DNA of 64,000 nucleotides from Filomicrobium insigne (lineage in GTDB: Bacteria; Pseudomonadota; Alphaproteobacteria; Rhizobiales; Hyphomicrobiaceae), in the NCBI RefSeq assembly GCF_900104305.1, contig NZ_FNJC01000002.1, positions 744,001 to 808,000 on the forward strand, given 5' to 3'. Positions 24,674-34,662 of this stretch are shown here, one piece after another. The notes beneath the pieces were generated by a model. That model was not told where the DNA came from, ran no database searches, and saw only the letters and a program-made list of their open reading frames with translations. The position numbers and the translations under genes are program-made. Numbering within the stretch: position 1 is the first letter of the stretch; every line of letters begins with the position of its first letter.

Positions 24674-24856
24674 TTATGCTGCGGGGCGCCATTTGCCCGA
24701 CACGAAGCCGAATGCGATGGCATCGTTATAGCGGGTGGCGGCCGCTTCCAGTTTGTCCTTGGCGACCACGGTCACCGCCGCGCTGCCTTGGTGCTTCAAA
24801 AACCCGCTGAGTAGAATGACTTTCTTATCTTGCAGGTCGATCGTAGGGAACGACAT
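24674..24856 (-). CDS. 60-residue small protein, family copy A
   Basis: The protein begins MSFPTIDLQDKKVILLSGFL and ends AFGFVSGKWRPAA. A second gene at 31782-31970 encodes the same pattern (PTIDL--KKVILLSG at the start, DA-AF--VSGKW-PAA at the end), so this is a conserved family with two members in the window. GAGG lies eight bases before the ATG and a strong terminator follows. No signal peptide or domain is recognised; the pattern suggests a small alpha/beta fold. Function unknown. Confidence 0.75.
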   Translation of the reverse strand: MSFPTIDLQDKKVILLSGFLKHQGSAAVTVVAKDKLEAAATRYNDAIAFGFVSGKWRPAA

Positions 24857-25051
24857 GTCATGATCCTCTATTGGCCTCCCTCAGTGGCATCCTTCTGCCA
24901 GCCTCAAGTGGAGCCCGTGTGACAATATCCAGGCATTTTAATCAACATTTATTGACGCTTGGTGAGCTTCCAGAAAATCAGAAAGCGGTTTTCCGATAAG
25001 AAGCACGGCCAAACCCTAGGCAACGCCTGGCTCAAGCGGTTGTGATCCCCC

Positions 25052-26164
25052 TCACTCCATGCGCCGCCGGAACAACCAGGCGGCTGAACTCAACGTCACA
25101 ATGGCGATGACCGCGAGGGGCGCTGTGTTGAGCGCGACGTCCCACGGTCCAAGGTCTTTGAGGAACACTCCCTTCACGATAACGAGGAAGTAGCTCAAAG
25201 GATCCATGTACGAGATCGGTTGTAGCCACTCAGGCATGTTCTCGATCGGCGTCGCGAACCCCGAAAGCAGCATCGCAGGCACCAGGAACAGAAACGCACC
25301 CAGGATCGCCTGCTGCTGCGTCATCGATAGCGACGAAATGAAAAGACCGATGCCGACAACCGAGGCCAGAAAGAAGAAGCCGCTGGCATAGAGAAGCACC
25401 ACGGAGCCACGCAGCGGAATGCCGAACACGAAGACCGCTGCAAGAATGAAGATCGTGATGTGAAACATTCCGATGAGCATCGGCGGAACGAGCTTGCCGA
25501 TGAGAATTTCATGCGGCCTGAGCGGAGAGACCATAAGCTGATCAAACGTGCCGAGTTCGCGTTCCCGCGCCACCGACAGCGCCGTCACTACGAGCCCAAT
25601 CAATAGCGCAATGCTCGCCACCAGGTTCGGCACCATGAACCAGAGGAAATCGAGATTCGGATTGAACCAGTTGCGTGGCTCAACACTCACCGGTGCAGCA
25701 AGCCGGCCATTGGCTTTCGCGGCATCCGCAGCCAGCCCGTTGATGATCTGCGTCAGATACCCCGACACGATCTGCGAAGCGTTGGAGCGACGGCCATCCA
25801 GAATGATCTGAACCGGCGCGGGTCGTCCCGCCGCGATATCCCTTGAAAACGTTGCGTCAATGCGGACAGCGGCCATCACACGCTGCATGTTGATCGCGTC
25901 CCTGATCTCGGCCGGATCTTCGGTCCGCAGCACATGCCGGAAGGACGGGGCACCGGAAATCCGCTGCACCAGTTCGTATCCCGCCACACCGGAATCCTGG
26001 TTGAGAATGAGGATATCGACGTTTTTGACTTCAAGAGTCGCCGCGTACGAAAACACCAGAAGCTGGATGATCGGCGGACCGATGAGAATGAAGCGCCCCT
26101 TAGGATCGCGCAGAACCGCCAGCAACTCCTTCAAGATCAACGCTCTTAACCGCACCCACCACAT
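25052..26164 (-). CDS. ABC-2 type permease (YbhR/YbhS-like), last gene of operon
   Basis: The 370-residue protein has the ABC-2 permease layout. A first helix follows LKELLAVLRDPKGRFILIGP, then comes a large extracytoplasmic loop (about 45-170), then five helices with the signature VARERELGTFDQLMVSPLRPHEILIGKL (about 205-232). It pairs with the upstream permease; together with the double ATPase and the HlyD protein they should form an efflux system. The ATG is two bases after the preceding stop. In E. coli YbhFSR is linked to export of cephalosporins and cations; the substrate here is not known. Confidence 0.9.
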   Translation of the reverse strand: MWWVRLRALILKELLAVLRDPKGRFILIGPPIIQLLVFSYAATLEVKNVDILILNQDSGVAGYELVQRISGAPSFRHVLRTEDPAEIRDAINMQRVMAAVRIDATFSRDIAAGRPAPVQIILDGRRSNASQIVSGYLTQIINGLAADAAKANGRLAAPVSVEPRNWFNPNLDFLWFMVPNLVASIALLIGLVVTALSVARERELGTFDQLMVSPLRPHEILIGKLVPPMLIGMFHITIFILAAVFVFGIPLRGSVVLLYASGFFFLASVVGIGLFISSLSMTQQQAILGAFLFLVPAMLLSGFATPIENMPEWLQPISYMDPLSYFLVIVKGVFLKDLGPWDVALNTAPLAVIAIVTLSSAAWLFRRRME

Positions 26165-26166
26165 AA

Positions 26167-27330
26167 TCAACCGATCCTTTTGCGCGTGCTGCGCGCCGCC
26201 AGCACAAACAAAACCGTTCCCATCACAAGCAGGATGGCGATGTTGCGCAGGAACAGCGGCCAGATATCTCCGGCAAGGAAGACGGTCTGTAAGCTCGGGA
26301 TTACATACCGCGCCGGCACGATCATCGTGATCCATTGGATGACGACAGGCATCGACTCGATCTCAAATAAAAATCCGGACAGCAAAAACGCCGGCAAGAA
26401 CCCGCTCATCAACGCCAGTTGCGATGCCAGGAACTGATTTTTTGTCGTCGCCGAAATCAGCAATCCCTGGCCGAGCGCAGGCAACAAAAACGCCGCCGAG
26501 ATTGTGTAAAGCGCAAACAGTGAACCGCGAAACGGAACGCCAAATAGGAACACCGCAACGAGCACACACAGCGTCATCGAAATAAGCCCGAGCACGAAAT
26601 ACGGCAGCACCTTTCCGGCAAGAAGTTCAGCCGCCGTCACCGGCGTCGCCATCATCGCTTCCATCGTCCCGCGCTCCCATTCGCGCGCAACGACAAGCGA
26701 AGTCAGCAGCGTCCCCACCAACGCCATGACGATGGCGACGGAACCCGGAACGAGGAAGTTGCGGCTGGCCAGTTCCGGATTAAACCAGAACCGCTGCTCC
26801 GGTTTGATCACGGGCAACCTGGACCCAACCTCAGCACTCCGCATTCGCGCCCAGTTCGCGACGACGCCCTGCGCGTAGTTTTGAACAAAGTTTGCTGTAT
26901 TCGGATCGGAGCCATCGACGAGAACTTGAATTGGTGCGGCGTTGCCACTCGCGAAATCGCCTGCAAAGTTCGCCGGAATTACGACGATCCCGCGGATGCG
27001 GCCGCGAATGAGATCCTCTTCAAATTCACGCCGATCGTGCCCATTGATGACCCTGAAATAGCGCGATCCCTGGAAGCTCGCAGCGAGATCCTGTGTCACC
27101 GGTGTCGCGGATTCGACCACAAGCCCAATCCGCGTACGGGTCGCATCAAGCGAAACGCCATAACCGAACAGAAACAGCAGGATCAGCGGCAGAACAAAGG
27201 CGATCAAAATGCTGCTCGGATCGCGAAGAATCTGAAATGTTTCCTTTCTGACCAGAGCTAGAAAACGGCGGGTTCTAAGTTGCCTATTCCGCGCAGCGCC
27301 AAGCGACACACTCTGACCCGCATTGCTCAT
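26167..27330 (-). CDS. ABC-2 type permease (YbhR/YbhS-like), first of two
   Basis: This 387-residue permease resembles its neighbour. TM1 follows LVRKETFQILRDPSSILIAF. A periplasmic domain spans about 50-190. The signature VAREWERGTMEAMMATPVTAAELLAGKVLP is at about 216-245, then helices to the basic C-terminus RSTRKRIG. Its ATG overlaps the stop of the ABC ATPase by four bases, so translation is coupled. Confidence 0.92.
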   Translation of the reverse strand: MSNAGQSVSLGAARNRQLRTRRFLALVRKETFQILRDPSSILIAFVLPLILLFLFGYGVSLDATRTRIGLVVESATPVTQDLAASFQGSRYFRVINGHDRREFEEDLIRGRIRGIVVIPANFAGDFASGNAAPIQVLVDGSDPNTANFVQNYAQGVVANWARMRSAEVGSRLPVIKPEQRFWFNPELASRNFLVPGSVAIVMALVGTLLTSLVVAREWERGTMEAMMATPVTAAELLAGKVLPYFVLGLISMTLCVLVAVFLFGVPFRGSLFALYTISAAFLLPALGQGLLISATTKNQFLASQLALMSGFLPAFLLSGFLFEIESMPVVIQWITMIVPARYVIPSLQTVFLAGDIWPLFLRNIAILLVMGTVLFVLAARSTRKRIG

Positions 27331-29075
27331 GCCGCAACAGCCTCCGCTTGAGACTGCTCCACCAATGCGATGAAGGCATCTTCCATCGTCGGGTCGGGAT
27401 TTTCTGCGCTCGCCACACGCACTTTCAGTTCATCAGGCGAACCCAACGCAATGGATTGGCCGCGGTAGATGAGTGAGATGCGATCACAATACTCAGCCTC
27501 CTCCATGAAGTGCGTCGTCACCAGAACCGTCACACCCTTCTCCACGAGACCGTTGATGTGCGTCCAGAACTCTCGCCGGGAAATGGGATCAACCCCCGAC
27601 GTCGGCTCGTCGAGAAACAATACTTCCGGCTCATGCATGACCGCACACGCCAAGGCGAGCCGCTGCTTGAGACCGAGCGGCAGATCCTTAGCTGACATTT
27701 TGGCATGCGGACCGAAATCAAAGATATCGTTCATCAGCGCGATGCGTTGCGACTTGCCTTTGCCTCGCAACCCATAAACACCTGCGAAAAATTCGAGGTT
27801 CTGACCAACCGTCAGATCTCCATAAAGCGAAAATTTCTGGGCCATGTAGCCCAAGCGATTGCGCGCCTCCGCTGTGTCGCGACGCAAATCGAAGCCCGCA
27901 ACTCGCCCTTGTCCTGCGGTCGGTTTGAGTAGCCCGCAGAGCATTTTGAATGTCGTCGATTTACCTGCACCATTCGGCCCCAATAGTCCGAAAATCTGCC
28001 CGCGCGGAATCGAGAAGGTAATGTCCTGAGCGGCCGTGAAATCACCGAAGCGTTTGGTCAAGCCACGCGCCTCGATAACGGGCGCGGCATCTTGAGCGGG
28101 AAGTGCCTTAACGGCTTCCGCGAGCTGAGACGTCCCGCCCGGACCACCGCCCAACAGGTCAACAAAGGCATCTTCAAAACGAGGTTGCGTCGGTGCGACC
28201 TCAACACCGGCCCCTTCGAGGAGAGGCTCCCCCTTCGCATCGGACCTCATGACAAGCCGGACGGCATCACCCTGAATAACGCCATCTATCACACCAGGCC
28301 GGTCCAACACCTTGGCCAAGAACTCTCGGCGTCTCCCCGAAATACCGGTGACCTTGAAGACCCGGCCTCCCATTCTCTCCGTGAGGTCTGACGGCGGTCC
28401 CGAGAACAGCAGTTTGCCCTGATTGAGGAGAAGCACGCGGTCACAAGCCTCAGCCTCATCGAGATAGGCTGTCGACCACACGACACCGACGCCTTCGGCC
28501 GTGAGGTTCTCCACCATCTTCCAAAGTTCACGACGCGAAATCGGATCGACACCAACTCCTGGCTCATCAAGAAGCAGCAACCGCGGCTTTTGCAGCAACG
28601 CACACGCGAGACCCAGCTTTTGCTTCATTCCTCCAGAAAGCTTACCAGCCAATCGACGCGTAAAATTCTTGAGATCCGTGAAGCGCAAAAGTTCCTCAAA
28701 AACGCCAGAACGCTCGTGGAGGGGCAAACCTCTAAGATCCGCATAAAGATTGAGGTTCTCTTGTACCGAAAGGTCTTCGTAGAGCCCAAACCGCTGCGGC
28801 ATATATCCAATTGCATCATGGATACGCGCGGCCTCCGACCGGCTGTCGAAACCGAGTACCGAAAGCGAGCCTTCGTCAGGTACGAGCAGTCCGGTCATCA
28901 AACGGATGAGCGTTGTCTTGCCCGCGCCATCTGGCCCAATGAGCCCGGTGATCTCACCACCGCGTATAATTCCAGAGACATCGTCAAGGGCCGGCGAGGA
29001 CGCGCCAAAGCTTTTCGTAACTCGAGAAAGAGTGACGTAAGGCGCGGCGCCGCTCTCGCGCGTGGAAGACATCAT
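27327..29075 (-). CDS. Tandem ABC ATPase (YbhF-like)
   Basis: The 582-residue protein contains two complete ATPase domains. Domain 1 (about 12-240) has Walker [13 protein letters not shown], signature [12 protein letters not shown] and Walker [13 protein letters not shown]. Domain 2 (about 335-560) has Walker [13 protein letters not shown], signature [12 protein letters not shown] and Walker [13 protein letters not shown]. The altered second signature (LPLG for LSGG) is usual for this YbhF-type group as I recall it. It would energise the two permeases below it. Four-base overlaps on both sides show coupling with the HlyD gene and the first permease. Confidence 0.95.
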   Translation of the reverse strand: MMSSTRESGAAPYVTLSRVTKSFGASSPALDDVSGIIRGGEITGLIGPDGAGKTTLIRLMTGLLVPDEGSLSVLGFDSRSEAARIHDAIGYMPQRFGLYEDLSVQENLNLYADLRGLPLHERSGVFEELLRFTDLKNFTRRLAGKLSGGMKQKLGLACALLQKPRLLLLDEPGVGVDPISRRELWKMVENLTAEGVGVVWSTAYLDEAEACDRVLLLNQGKLLFSGPPSDLTERMGGRVFKVTGISGRRREFLAKVLDRPGVIDGVIQGDAVRLVMRSDAKGEPLLEGAGVEVAPTQPRFEDAFVDLLGGGPGGTSQLAEAVKALPAQDAAPVIEARGLTKRFGDFTAAQDITFSIPRGQIFGLLGPNGAGKSTTFKMLCGLLKPTAGQGRVAGFDLRRDTAEARNRLGYMAQKFSLYGDLTVGQNLEFFAGVYGLRGKGKSQRIALMNDIFDFGPHAKMSAKDLPLGLKQRLALACAVMHEPEVLFLDEPTSGVDPISRREFWTHINGLVEKGVTVLVTTHFMEEAEYCDRISLIYRGQSIALGSPDELKVRVASAENPDPTMEDAFIALVEQSQAEAVAA

Positions 29076-30094
29076 GAACCAGCCTGAAGGCTTGCAGACT
29101 TAGACGGCAAACGCACCGTGACCGGCATCCCCTGACGCAATCCATTATCAGGATCGTCAATTACGACGCGCAAACGATAGACAAGGCTCGTCCGCAACTC
29201 GGGCGTTTCAACCGTCTTAGGAGTGAACTCAGCCACAGGCGAGATGAACCCGATCTGTCCGAGATAGACGCGCTTTGGATCACTGTCAGAGGTAACGCCC
29301 ACGGCCATACCGGGATGGATCTGACCAAGACGCGTTTCTCCGATATACGTCCGCACCCAAACCGGTTTTGTAAGCGATAGGACGTAGATTGGTTCTCCAG
29401 GAGACACGATTGCGCCCACCTCACGAACACGAGAGAGGATGATGCCATCGGATGGCGCACGCAGTTGCGTATCCTCAACTAAGGTTTTCGCCATAGCGAG
29501 TTCCGCTTCGGCATTGTGCGACTGCGCGCGTGCAACTGCCAAATCTTCCGGGCGAGTTCCCTCCTCCAGAAGCCGCAACGCCTCCCGCGCAGCCTTCTCC
29601 CGCGCGACGGCCATATCTTTGTTGGCTTGCGCCTGATCGAGTGCGGCCTTGGACGCAGCGCCTGCTGGCGTCAGTTTCAGCATCCGTTCGAAGGCAGGCT
29701 CCGCATTAGCGACATCTGCCACGCGTTCCGCCAGAACAGCACGCGCCTGCGCAATCTCAGCTTCTCTCGGGCCAGCTTCAAGCTTCGCAAGATTGGCCTG
29801 TTGACTTGCCAGCTGAGCTTCGGCAGCGTTCACCCGGTCTTTGTAAGGTTGGTCATCAAGTCGCGCGAGCACATCACCCGCTTTGACGCTATCCCCCTCT
29901 TCGAAAGACATCTCGGCTACGCGGCCACTCACGCGAAATCCCAGTTGCACCTGCCGGATATCGACATTGCCGTAAAGCGTCAGACCCTCACTCGCCTTTG
30001 AAACAAAGCCCAAGAGCGCAGGAATGTTGAACCACCAAGCAGTGGCACCAACTCCTATCAAGACAGCAAATACAATGAATAATCTTTTGCTCAT
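29072..30094 (-). CDS. HlyD/YbhG-like membrane fusion protein
   Basis: This 340-residue protein has an N-terminal membrane anchor (about 5-25) and a lipoyl/barrel-sandwich half ([20 protein letters not shown], about 51-70). A long coiled-coil hairpin with [19 protein letters not shown] covers about 90-200. The second lipoyl half ([20 protein letters not shown]) and a beta-barrel follow. It links an inner-membrane pump to the outer membrane or cell surface. It overlaps the TetR stop and the ATPase start by four bases each. Confidence 0.93.
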   Translation of the reverse strand: MSKRLFIVFAVLIGVGATAWWFNIPALLGFVSKASEGLTLYGNVDIRQVQLGFRVSGRVAEMSFEEGDSVKAGDVLARLDDQPYKDRVNAAEAQLASQQANLAKLEAGPREAEIAQARAVLAERVADVANAEPAFERMLKLTPAGAASKAALDQAQANKDMAVAREKAAREALRLLEEGTRPEDLAVARAQSHNAEAELAMAKTLVEDTQLRAPSDGIILSRVREVGAIVSPGEPIYVLSLTKPVWVRTYIGETRLGQIHPGMAVGVTSDSDPKRVYLGQIGFISPVAEFTPKTVETPELRTSLVYRLRVVIDDPDNGLRQGMPVTVRLPSKSASLQAGS

Positions 30095-30939
30095 GGCGCC
30101 AACCTCCCGGCGGCCGACGCCTGCAAAGCAGAAACGTTACGCCCGATCACCTGGGCAATTTCTGAAAATTCAGATGTGCCGATGTTCCGCCAGCCGAGCG
30201 CCCGCAACACAGCTGCGCGACCGGACCGAAATATCAGAATTTGTCCGATCAGCCCGATAGCTTGAACCTGCACAGTTTTCGACTGCGGTGGCTGGCCAAC
30301 TATCGCTGCAACAAGTTGTGTTGCCGTTCCTATGTACCGACCCATCCCACCGTCATAAAGCCGATCAAAAGCCGCGCTTGGGTGTTGCTGCTCACGAATG
30401 ATGAAGCTCGCCCAAGATGCTGTCTCGTCGCTGACGAGCAGGTGCGCGAACGTCGTCAGCATATCTACCAAGAGCCCGCGTGCCTCATCTGGCGAAGGTA
30501 GGTATCTGGCTTTACCGTTTTCATCGAGATCCAAACGGCTGCGTATCTTTTCCGCAAGCGGCTCCATATGCGCACGAATACGGCTCGCGATGTGCTCAGC
30601 CACCGCCAGATAAAGCCCTTCCTTGCTTCCGAAGTAATAGGGGATCGCTTGCAGGTTCACGCCAGCATGCCTTGCCAATAACCGCGTCGACGCAGATTCG
30701 AAACCGTGCGTCCCAAACACTTCGATAGATGCGAGCAGTAATTTGTTTTGCGTCTCGTCGTTGGCTTCAACAGCCGCGCGAGATACTGCCCCCTTAGCTT
30801 GTCGCACCCTAGATTTTGCAGGTTTACCGCCAGCTTTACCCGTCCCAGCGGACGCGACCTTGCGCGCCTTGCTCCGCGGAGCGGTTGCTTTGACCTTGGG
30901 GCGCGTTCGGCCACCATGACGCTCTCTTGACGTATCCAT
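30091..30939 (-). CDS. TetR-family regulator (CecR/YbiH type) with basic N-terminal extension
   Basis: The helix-turn-helix spans about residues 62-108 ([20 protein letters not shown], then [20 protein letters not shown]). A C-terminal DUF1956-type domain follows with [20 protein letters not shown]. This pair is diagnostic for CecR-like regulators, which control ybhGFSR in E. coli, and the gene order matches. Unusually, about 55 Lys/Arg/Ala-rich residues precede the fold ([18 protein letters not shown] and similar), like a histone-tail extension. The start codon lacks a clear ribosome-binding site. The palindrome at 30961-31000 is its probable operator, giving autoregulation of the whole operon. 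Confidence 0.9.
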   Translation of the reverse strand: MDTSRERHGGRTRPKVKATAPRSKARKVASAGTGKAGGKPAKSRVRQAKGAVSRAAVEANDETQNKLLLASIEVFGTHGFESASTRLLARHAGVNLQAIPYYFGSKEGLYLAVAEHIASRIRAHMEPLAEKIRSRLDLDENGKARYLPSPDEARGLLVDMLTTFAHLLVSDETASWASFIIREQQHPSAAFDRLYDGGMGRYIGTATQLVAAIVGQPPQSKTVQVQAIGLIGQILIFRSGRAAVLRALGWRNIGTSEFSEIAQVIGRNVSALQASAAGRLAP

Positions 30940-30960
30940 AATACGCCAACATAGGCAACG

Positions 30961-31000
30961 CCCATCATAAATTCAATCGATTGATTGAATTTATGATGGG
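30961..31000. promoter_or_regulatory. 40-bp palindromic operator upstream of the CecR-like operon
   Basis: CCCATCATAAATTCAATC reads back perfectly as GATTGAATTTATGATGGG on the other side of a four-base centre (GATT). It ends 21 bases upstream of the regulator's ATG. The core TCAATCGATTGATTGA is a typical TetR-dimer site and the length would fit two stacked dimers. Confidence 0.8.
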
Positions 31001-31252
31001 CCCCAAAGGTCAACAATGTCGGGCAGTGGCCAAATAGAACCGTGCAGCCTAACAAGGCGTGAGCCCACGGCCATCTGAAAGCGTAAGTCACTTGAACTCA
31101 GCATCCGATTTGCACGTTGGGTTCATCTGAAAATCACGGACTAAAAACAACACTTCACGTTCGCGAGAAAACCCTAAGAGTACGCCTGCGAACCGGAACG
31201 GCATCTCATTGATCCGTGTTACGGATGTATAGTTTCTTTGAAAGGAAATGAG

Positions 31253-31663
31253 ATGCTAAAGGCCATAATTGCGAATGCGATCTCAGTGTGCGCATTGATT
31301 TTACTAAGTTCCTTGCCAGCACTTTCCGAAACAAGCTGGTACACGGCAGATCAGGCCAGCAAGGGTCATACGCTGTTCAACAATCACTGCGCCGAATGTC
31401 ACCGTCCCGATCTTACGGGCGCGATGGGTCCAGCCTTAATCGGCAAACCTTTCCTGCAACACTGGGGAGGACAGCCTGTCGAAGCACTCTTTCAATTCGA
31501 GCATGAAAAGATGCCGGCCACGAACCCAGGCTCTTTGCCCAAGGATGAAGTGCTAGCCATCACCGCGTATATACTTCAGCGTAATGGTCTGTCAGCGGGT
31601 TCAAAAGCCCTTTCGGAGGCAACCGCCAAAACAATGAAGATTCCCCAATCGATCTCAAAATAA
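31253..31663 (+). CDS. Exported c-type cytochrome (single heme)
   Basis: This 136-residue protein has a signal peptide (to about residue 26, SSLPALSE) and one heme motif CAECH at 46-50. A distal Met candidate lies in EKMPATNPGSLPKDE (about 93). The fold is class I cytochrome c (GHTLFNNHCAECHRPDLTGA). It should work as a periplasmic electron carrier. AAAGGAAATGAG precedes ATG 31253. No oxidase or dehydrogenase gene is adjacent. Confidence 0.9.
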   Translation: MLKAIIANAISVCALILLSSLPALSETSWYTADQASKGHTLFNNHCAECHRPDLTGAMGPALIGKPFLQHWGGQPVEALFQFEHEKMPATNPGSLPKDEVLAITAYILQRNGLSAGSKALSEATAKTMKIPQSISK

Positions 31664-31781
31664 CTGCACCAAGATAAAAGCTAAATAGATTTCAGCGTCA
31701 GCGGCTCCCTGATGACGACGATACCGTCACCAGAAAGCCGTTACGTGCCTCCCGGAAAGTACTAACGGACGCGACCCCGAT

Positions 31782-31970
31782 CTACGCTGCCGGCACCCAT
31801 TTGCCAGAAACGTAGCAAAAGGCTACCGCGTCCGTATGGCGCTCCATTTCGGTTTGCAGCTTCTCAAGCGCTACGACTTGCACCTCTTCGTCCGTCGAGT
31901 TGTCGGACCATTGGTAGCCGCTCAGAAGAATGACCTTCTTCGTATTCAAATCAATCGTTGGGTACGGCAT
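31782..31970 (-). CDS. 62-residue small protein, family copy B
   Basis: MPYPTIDLNTKKVILLSGYQ begins the protein and AFCYVSGKWVPAA ends it, matching the gene at 24674-24856 along its whole length, with a two-residue insertion in the middle. GAGGTG lies eight bases before ATG 31970. The two copies lie 7 kb apart on the same strand and flank the ABC efflux operon with some other genes. Function unknown. Confidence 0.75.
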   Translation of the reverse strand: MPYPTIDLNTKKVILLSGYQWSDNSTDEEVQVVALEKLQTEMERHTDAVAFCYVSGKWVPAA

Positions 31971-32180
31971 GCCATTCACCTCTGTGGCCCCCGTCGTCCC
32001 CACAAACTAGTGTGCCATGATCTCGTCTGAGGTCACCCGGCAATCCACAATATGCGCGATCAACTATTGTTGCAGATGGGAAATATAATTCATCAAATAT
32101 GCAGAGCGGCCTTCTGTCCCGCATCCAACAACGGCGATTGCTTCAACCGCATCGCTATGTGGTAATTCTCATGTACAGGA

Positions 32181-33128
32181 GTGAAACACCCATCACACGA
32201 CAAGCGAGGTACCAGCCAAGTGCACGGTCATGACCATTCCGACCATGGGCACTCCCACACCCATGGCGCTAACGAACGCAGTGTCGGAATAGCGGCACTC
32301 CTGACGGGCGGGTTCATGATGGCCGAGGTGGTCGGCGGGCTTCTGTCAGGATCTTTGGCCTTGCTCGCGGATGCCGGCCACATGCTGACAGACTTCGCTA
32401 GTCTGGCGCTCGCGTGGTTTGGTTTTCGCCTCGTACGCAAGCCGGCCGATTGGAAGCGCACCTACGGGTTCGACCGTTTCTCCATCCTCGTCGCGTTCGT
32501 CAACGGCCTGACGTTGTTCGCCATAGCCGCCTGGATCACCTTTGAAGCGATCCATCGTTTGCGCCAACCTGTCGAAGTCATGGGCGGCTTGATGTTCTGG
32601 GTCGCCTGCGCCGGCCTCGCCGTCAATGTCCTTTCATTTTTGATCCTCCAGAGCGGCGATAAGGAGAACCTGAACATTCGCGCTGCGGCTTTACACGTCA
32701 TGGGCGACCTACTCGGTTCAGTCGCTGCCATCGCGGCAGCTCTGATCATTATTTTCACAGGTTGGATGCCGATTGACCCGATTCTATCGGTCCTGGTCGC
32801 ACTTATAATCTTGCGATCAGCTTGGCGCGTCGTTAGCGAAAGTGCACATATTTTGCTTGAGGGCAGTCCCACGCACATCGATGTCCGGGAAATCGAGACT
32901 GACTTGGCCAGCGCGGTGTCAGGCGTCGCAGACATCCATCATGTTCACGCCTGGTCGATCACGCAGGAGCGGCCGATGATCACCCTCCACGCTCGGCTTG
33001 AACCCTCCGCCAACAGTGACGCAGTTCTTGTCGCGATCAAAAAACGGCTCGCGACCCACTTCAAGATCACCCATGCCACCGTCGAGATCGAACGCGAAAC
33101 ATGCGTTGATGGACATAAGGGATGTTAA
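32181..33128 (+). CDS. Cation diffusion facilitator, zinc/cobalt efflux type
   Basis: The 315-residue protein has a His-rich N-terminus (VHGHDHSDHGHSHTHGANE, about 14-32), six helices and a cytoplasmic C-terminal domain. Metal-site residues are visible in LADAGHMLTDFASL (TM2) and HVMGDLLGS (TM5), the H/D pairs of Zn-CDF members such as CzcD and ZitB. It exports divalent metal by proton antiport across the inner membrane. The start is GTG 32181; a GTG 39 bases later is an alternative. No regulator is adjacent. Confidence 0.93.
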   Translation: MKHPSHDKRGTSQVHGHDHSDHGHSHTHGANERSVGIAALLTGGFMMAEVVGGLLSGSLALLADAGHMLTDFASLALAWFGFRLVRKPADWKRTYGFDRFSILVAFVNGLTLFAIAAWITFEAIHRLRQPVEVMGGLMFWVACAGLAVNVLSFLILQSGDKENLNIRAAALHVMGDLLGSVAAIAAALIIIFTGWMPIDPILSVLVALIILRSAWRVVSESAHILLEGSPTHIDVREIETDLASAVSGVADIHHVHAWSITQERPMITLHARLEPSANSDAVLVAIKKRLATHFKITHATVEIERETCVDGHKGC

Positions 33129-33224
33129 AGACCCGAGTATCGCGATTGCCCAACGGGAAACCGAATGGCCAATCGCAGAACTTGGCTGTTACCCTCGACG
33201 GCCGAATAGATCACGTCACCCGAG

Positions 33225-34430
33225 TTACTGGATCGGCGTCTGGCCATTCGGACCGTACCGCCGATAAAGCCATTCCACCATCTCCCTAACGGCCGCATCT
33301 GCCTTTTCGCCGGGAAAGTTCGTTGTTACGACGATGCCAATATCGTGATCAGAATCAACGAGGATCGTGGCCAGATTGAGCGAATTGGATCCATTGTGTG
33401 TCAGAACTGGCCGTGAAGTCCAATCCATTTTGGCCAATCCCCAACCAAGCGCATACTGGCCGGTTTTTGGGGTGCCGGGTTTGGGGTTTTTGATCTCCGG
33501 AGTCGTGACAATAGCCGTGTGCAGACGCTCAACAGTCTCAGGTTTTACCAACGCTGGTCCGCGCCGCCCAACGCCCGCATTCCAATCCGCCCAAATTGCA
33601 AAATCGGAAATCGACATGTGCGCATTTCCTGCCGGTCCCATGACTGTGGGAACATCGGCGGCCGGTCCCCATGGCATCGGAATGATCTTCCCGTCGTCGT
33701 CGATTCTGTGGCCGATAGCGGCATCATAACGGCCGAACGTTGCCTGAGGACCGAGCCCGGCTGTCGTCAATCCCAACGGCTCGAATATCCGGGTCGTGAT
33801 GAGGCTTTCCCAGGCCTCTCCCGAGACCTCCTCGATCATTGCCCCCGCGATCACATAGCCGAAATTCGCATACTGGAAAGGTGAGCCTTCAGGTATCTTC
33901 GGCGCGTTCTTGCTCCCCCACTCAGCGATAATGCGCCTGCGATAATCATGGAGTGAATAGTCGTAGCTCTTGTCGCTGAAGTAGAGCTTTATCATCTCTT
34001 CGTCGTCAGTCGGTATTCCGCTGGAATGAGATAGCAACTGCTCGAGCGTTATCCTTGAAAATGCGGGCGTGAGACCGGGCATGTCAGCCCCTAGGACATC
34101 ACCAATCGTCGATGTCCAACTCAGCTTGCCATCTTCCACCATCATGGCAGCAATTGTCGCGGTCATCGCTTTGGTGTCTGATCCCAAATGAAACCGGTCA
34201 TCAATCTTGGTCTCTGTATCTCCACCCAGCATACGTTTGCCCGTCACACCCTTCGCAACGATCCGGCCGCCCTTCGTGACTGCAGCCGCCAGCGACGGCA
34301 GCGTGTACTTCGCCCGGAGGTTTTCAAGTTGCGATGTAAGAGCACCATCGTCGGCAAAGGACGAAAGCGGGAATAGAAACGTTGCGGCAAACGCCACAAT
34401 CAACGCCAACGACGTCACAACAGCGCGCAT
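33225..34430 (-). CDS. Exported serine beta-lactamase-like hydrolase
   Basis: The 401-residue protein has a signal peptide (to about residue 26, LSSFADD) and a class-C/penicillin-binding fold. The SxxK motif is in HLGSDTKAMTA (about 81-91), YxN in YANFGYVIAG (about 184) and the third motif HNG in LTHNGSNS (about 347). Such enzymes are esterases, D-peptidases or beta-lactamases of the periplasm; the exact substrate cannot be told. GGAGG precedes ATG 34430. It converges on the CDF gene with about 100 bases between. Confidence 0.9.
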   Translation of the reverse strand: MRAVVTSLALIVAFAATFLFPLSSFADDGALTSQLENLRAKYTLPSLAAAVTKGGRIVAKGVTGKRMLGGDTETKIDDRFHLGSDTKAMTATIAAMMVEDGKLSWTSTIGDVLGADMPGLTPAFSRITLEQLLSHSSGIPTDDEEMIKLYFSDKSYDYSLHDYRRRIIAEWGSKNAPKIPEGSPFQYANFGYVIAGAMIEEVSGEAWESLITTRIFEPLGLTTAGLGPQATFGRYDAAIGHRIDDDGKIIPMPWGPAADVPTVMGPAGNAHMSISDFAIWADWNAGVGRRGPALVKPETVERLHTAIVTTPEIKNPKPGTPKTGQYALGWGLAKMDWTSRPVLTHNGSNSLNLATILVDSDHDIGIVVTTNFPGEKADAAVREMVEWLYRRYGPNGQTPIQ

Positions 34431-34662
34431 AAGACCTCCGATTTGCACGAACGCCTCTAAGTAGCATCCGTAGCCCACTCACGGCACAGAACAGCCACTC
34501 TAACGTTAAGTCTTCTTTACTTCGCCCCACGCCAGACCCGGCAGAACAAGCTGAAGATAAGAAACGGCGCGAGACCGATGCCAATCATTTCCTGCGCCTG
34601 CATCCGCGCATCCGCGCTCATACCTAGTCATCACGCATCCGATCGGATAGTTAGAGTCGGAC

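Noticed and set aside
27327-29075. Degenerate second ABC signature (LPLGLKQ) as a sign of a dead ATPase domain
   Set aside because: As far as I recall, YbhF-type ATPases regularly have LPLG at this place, and both Walker motifs are intact.
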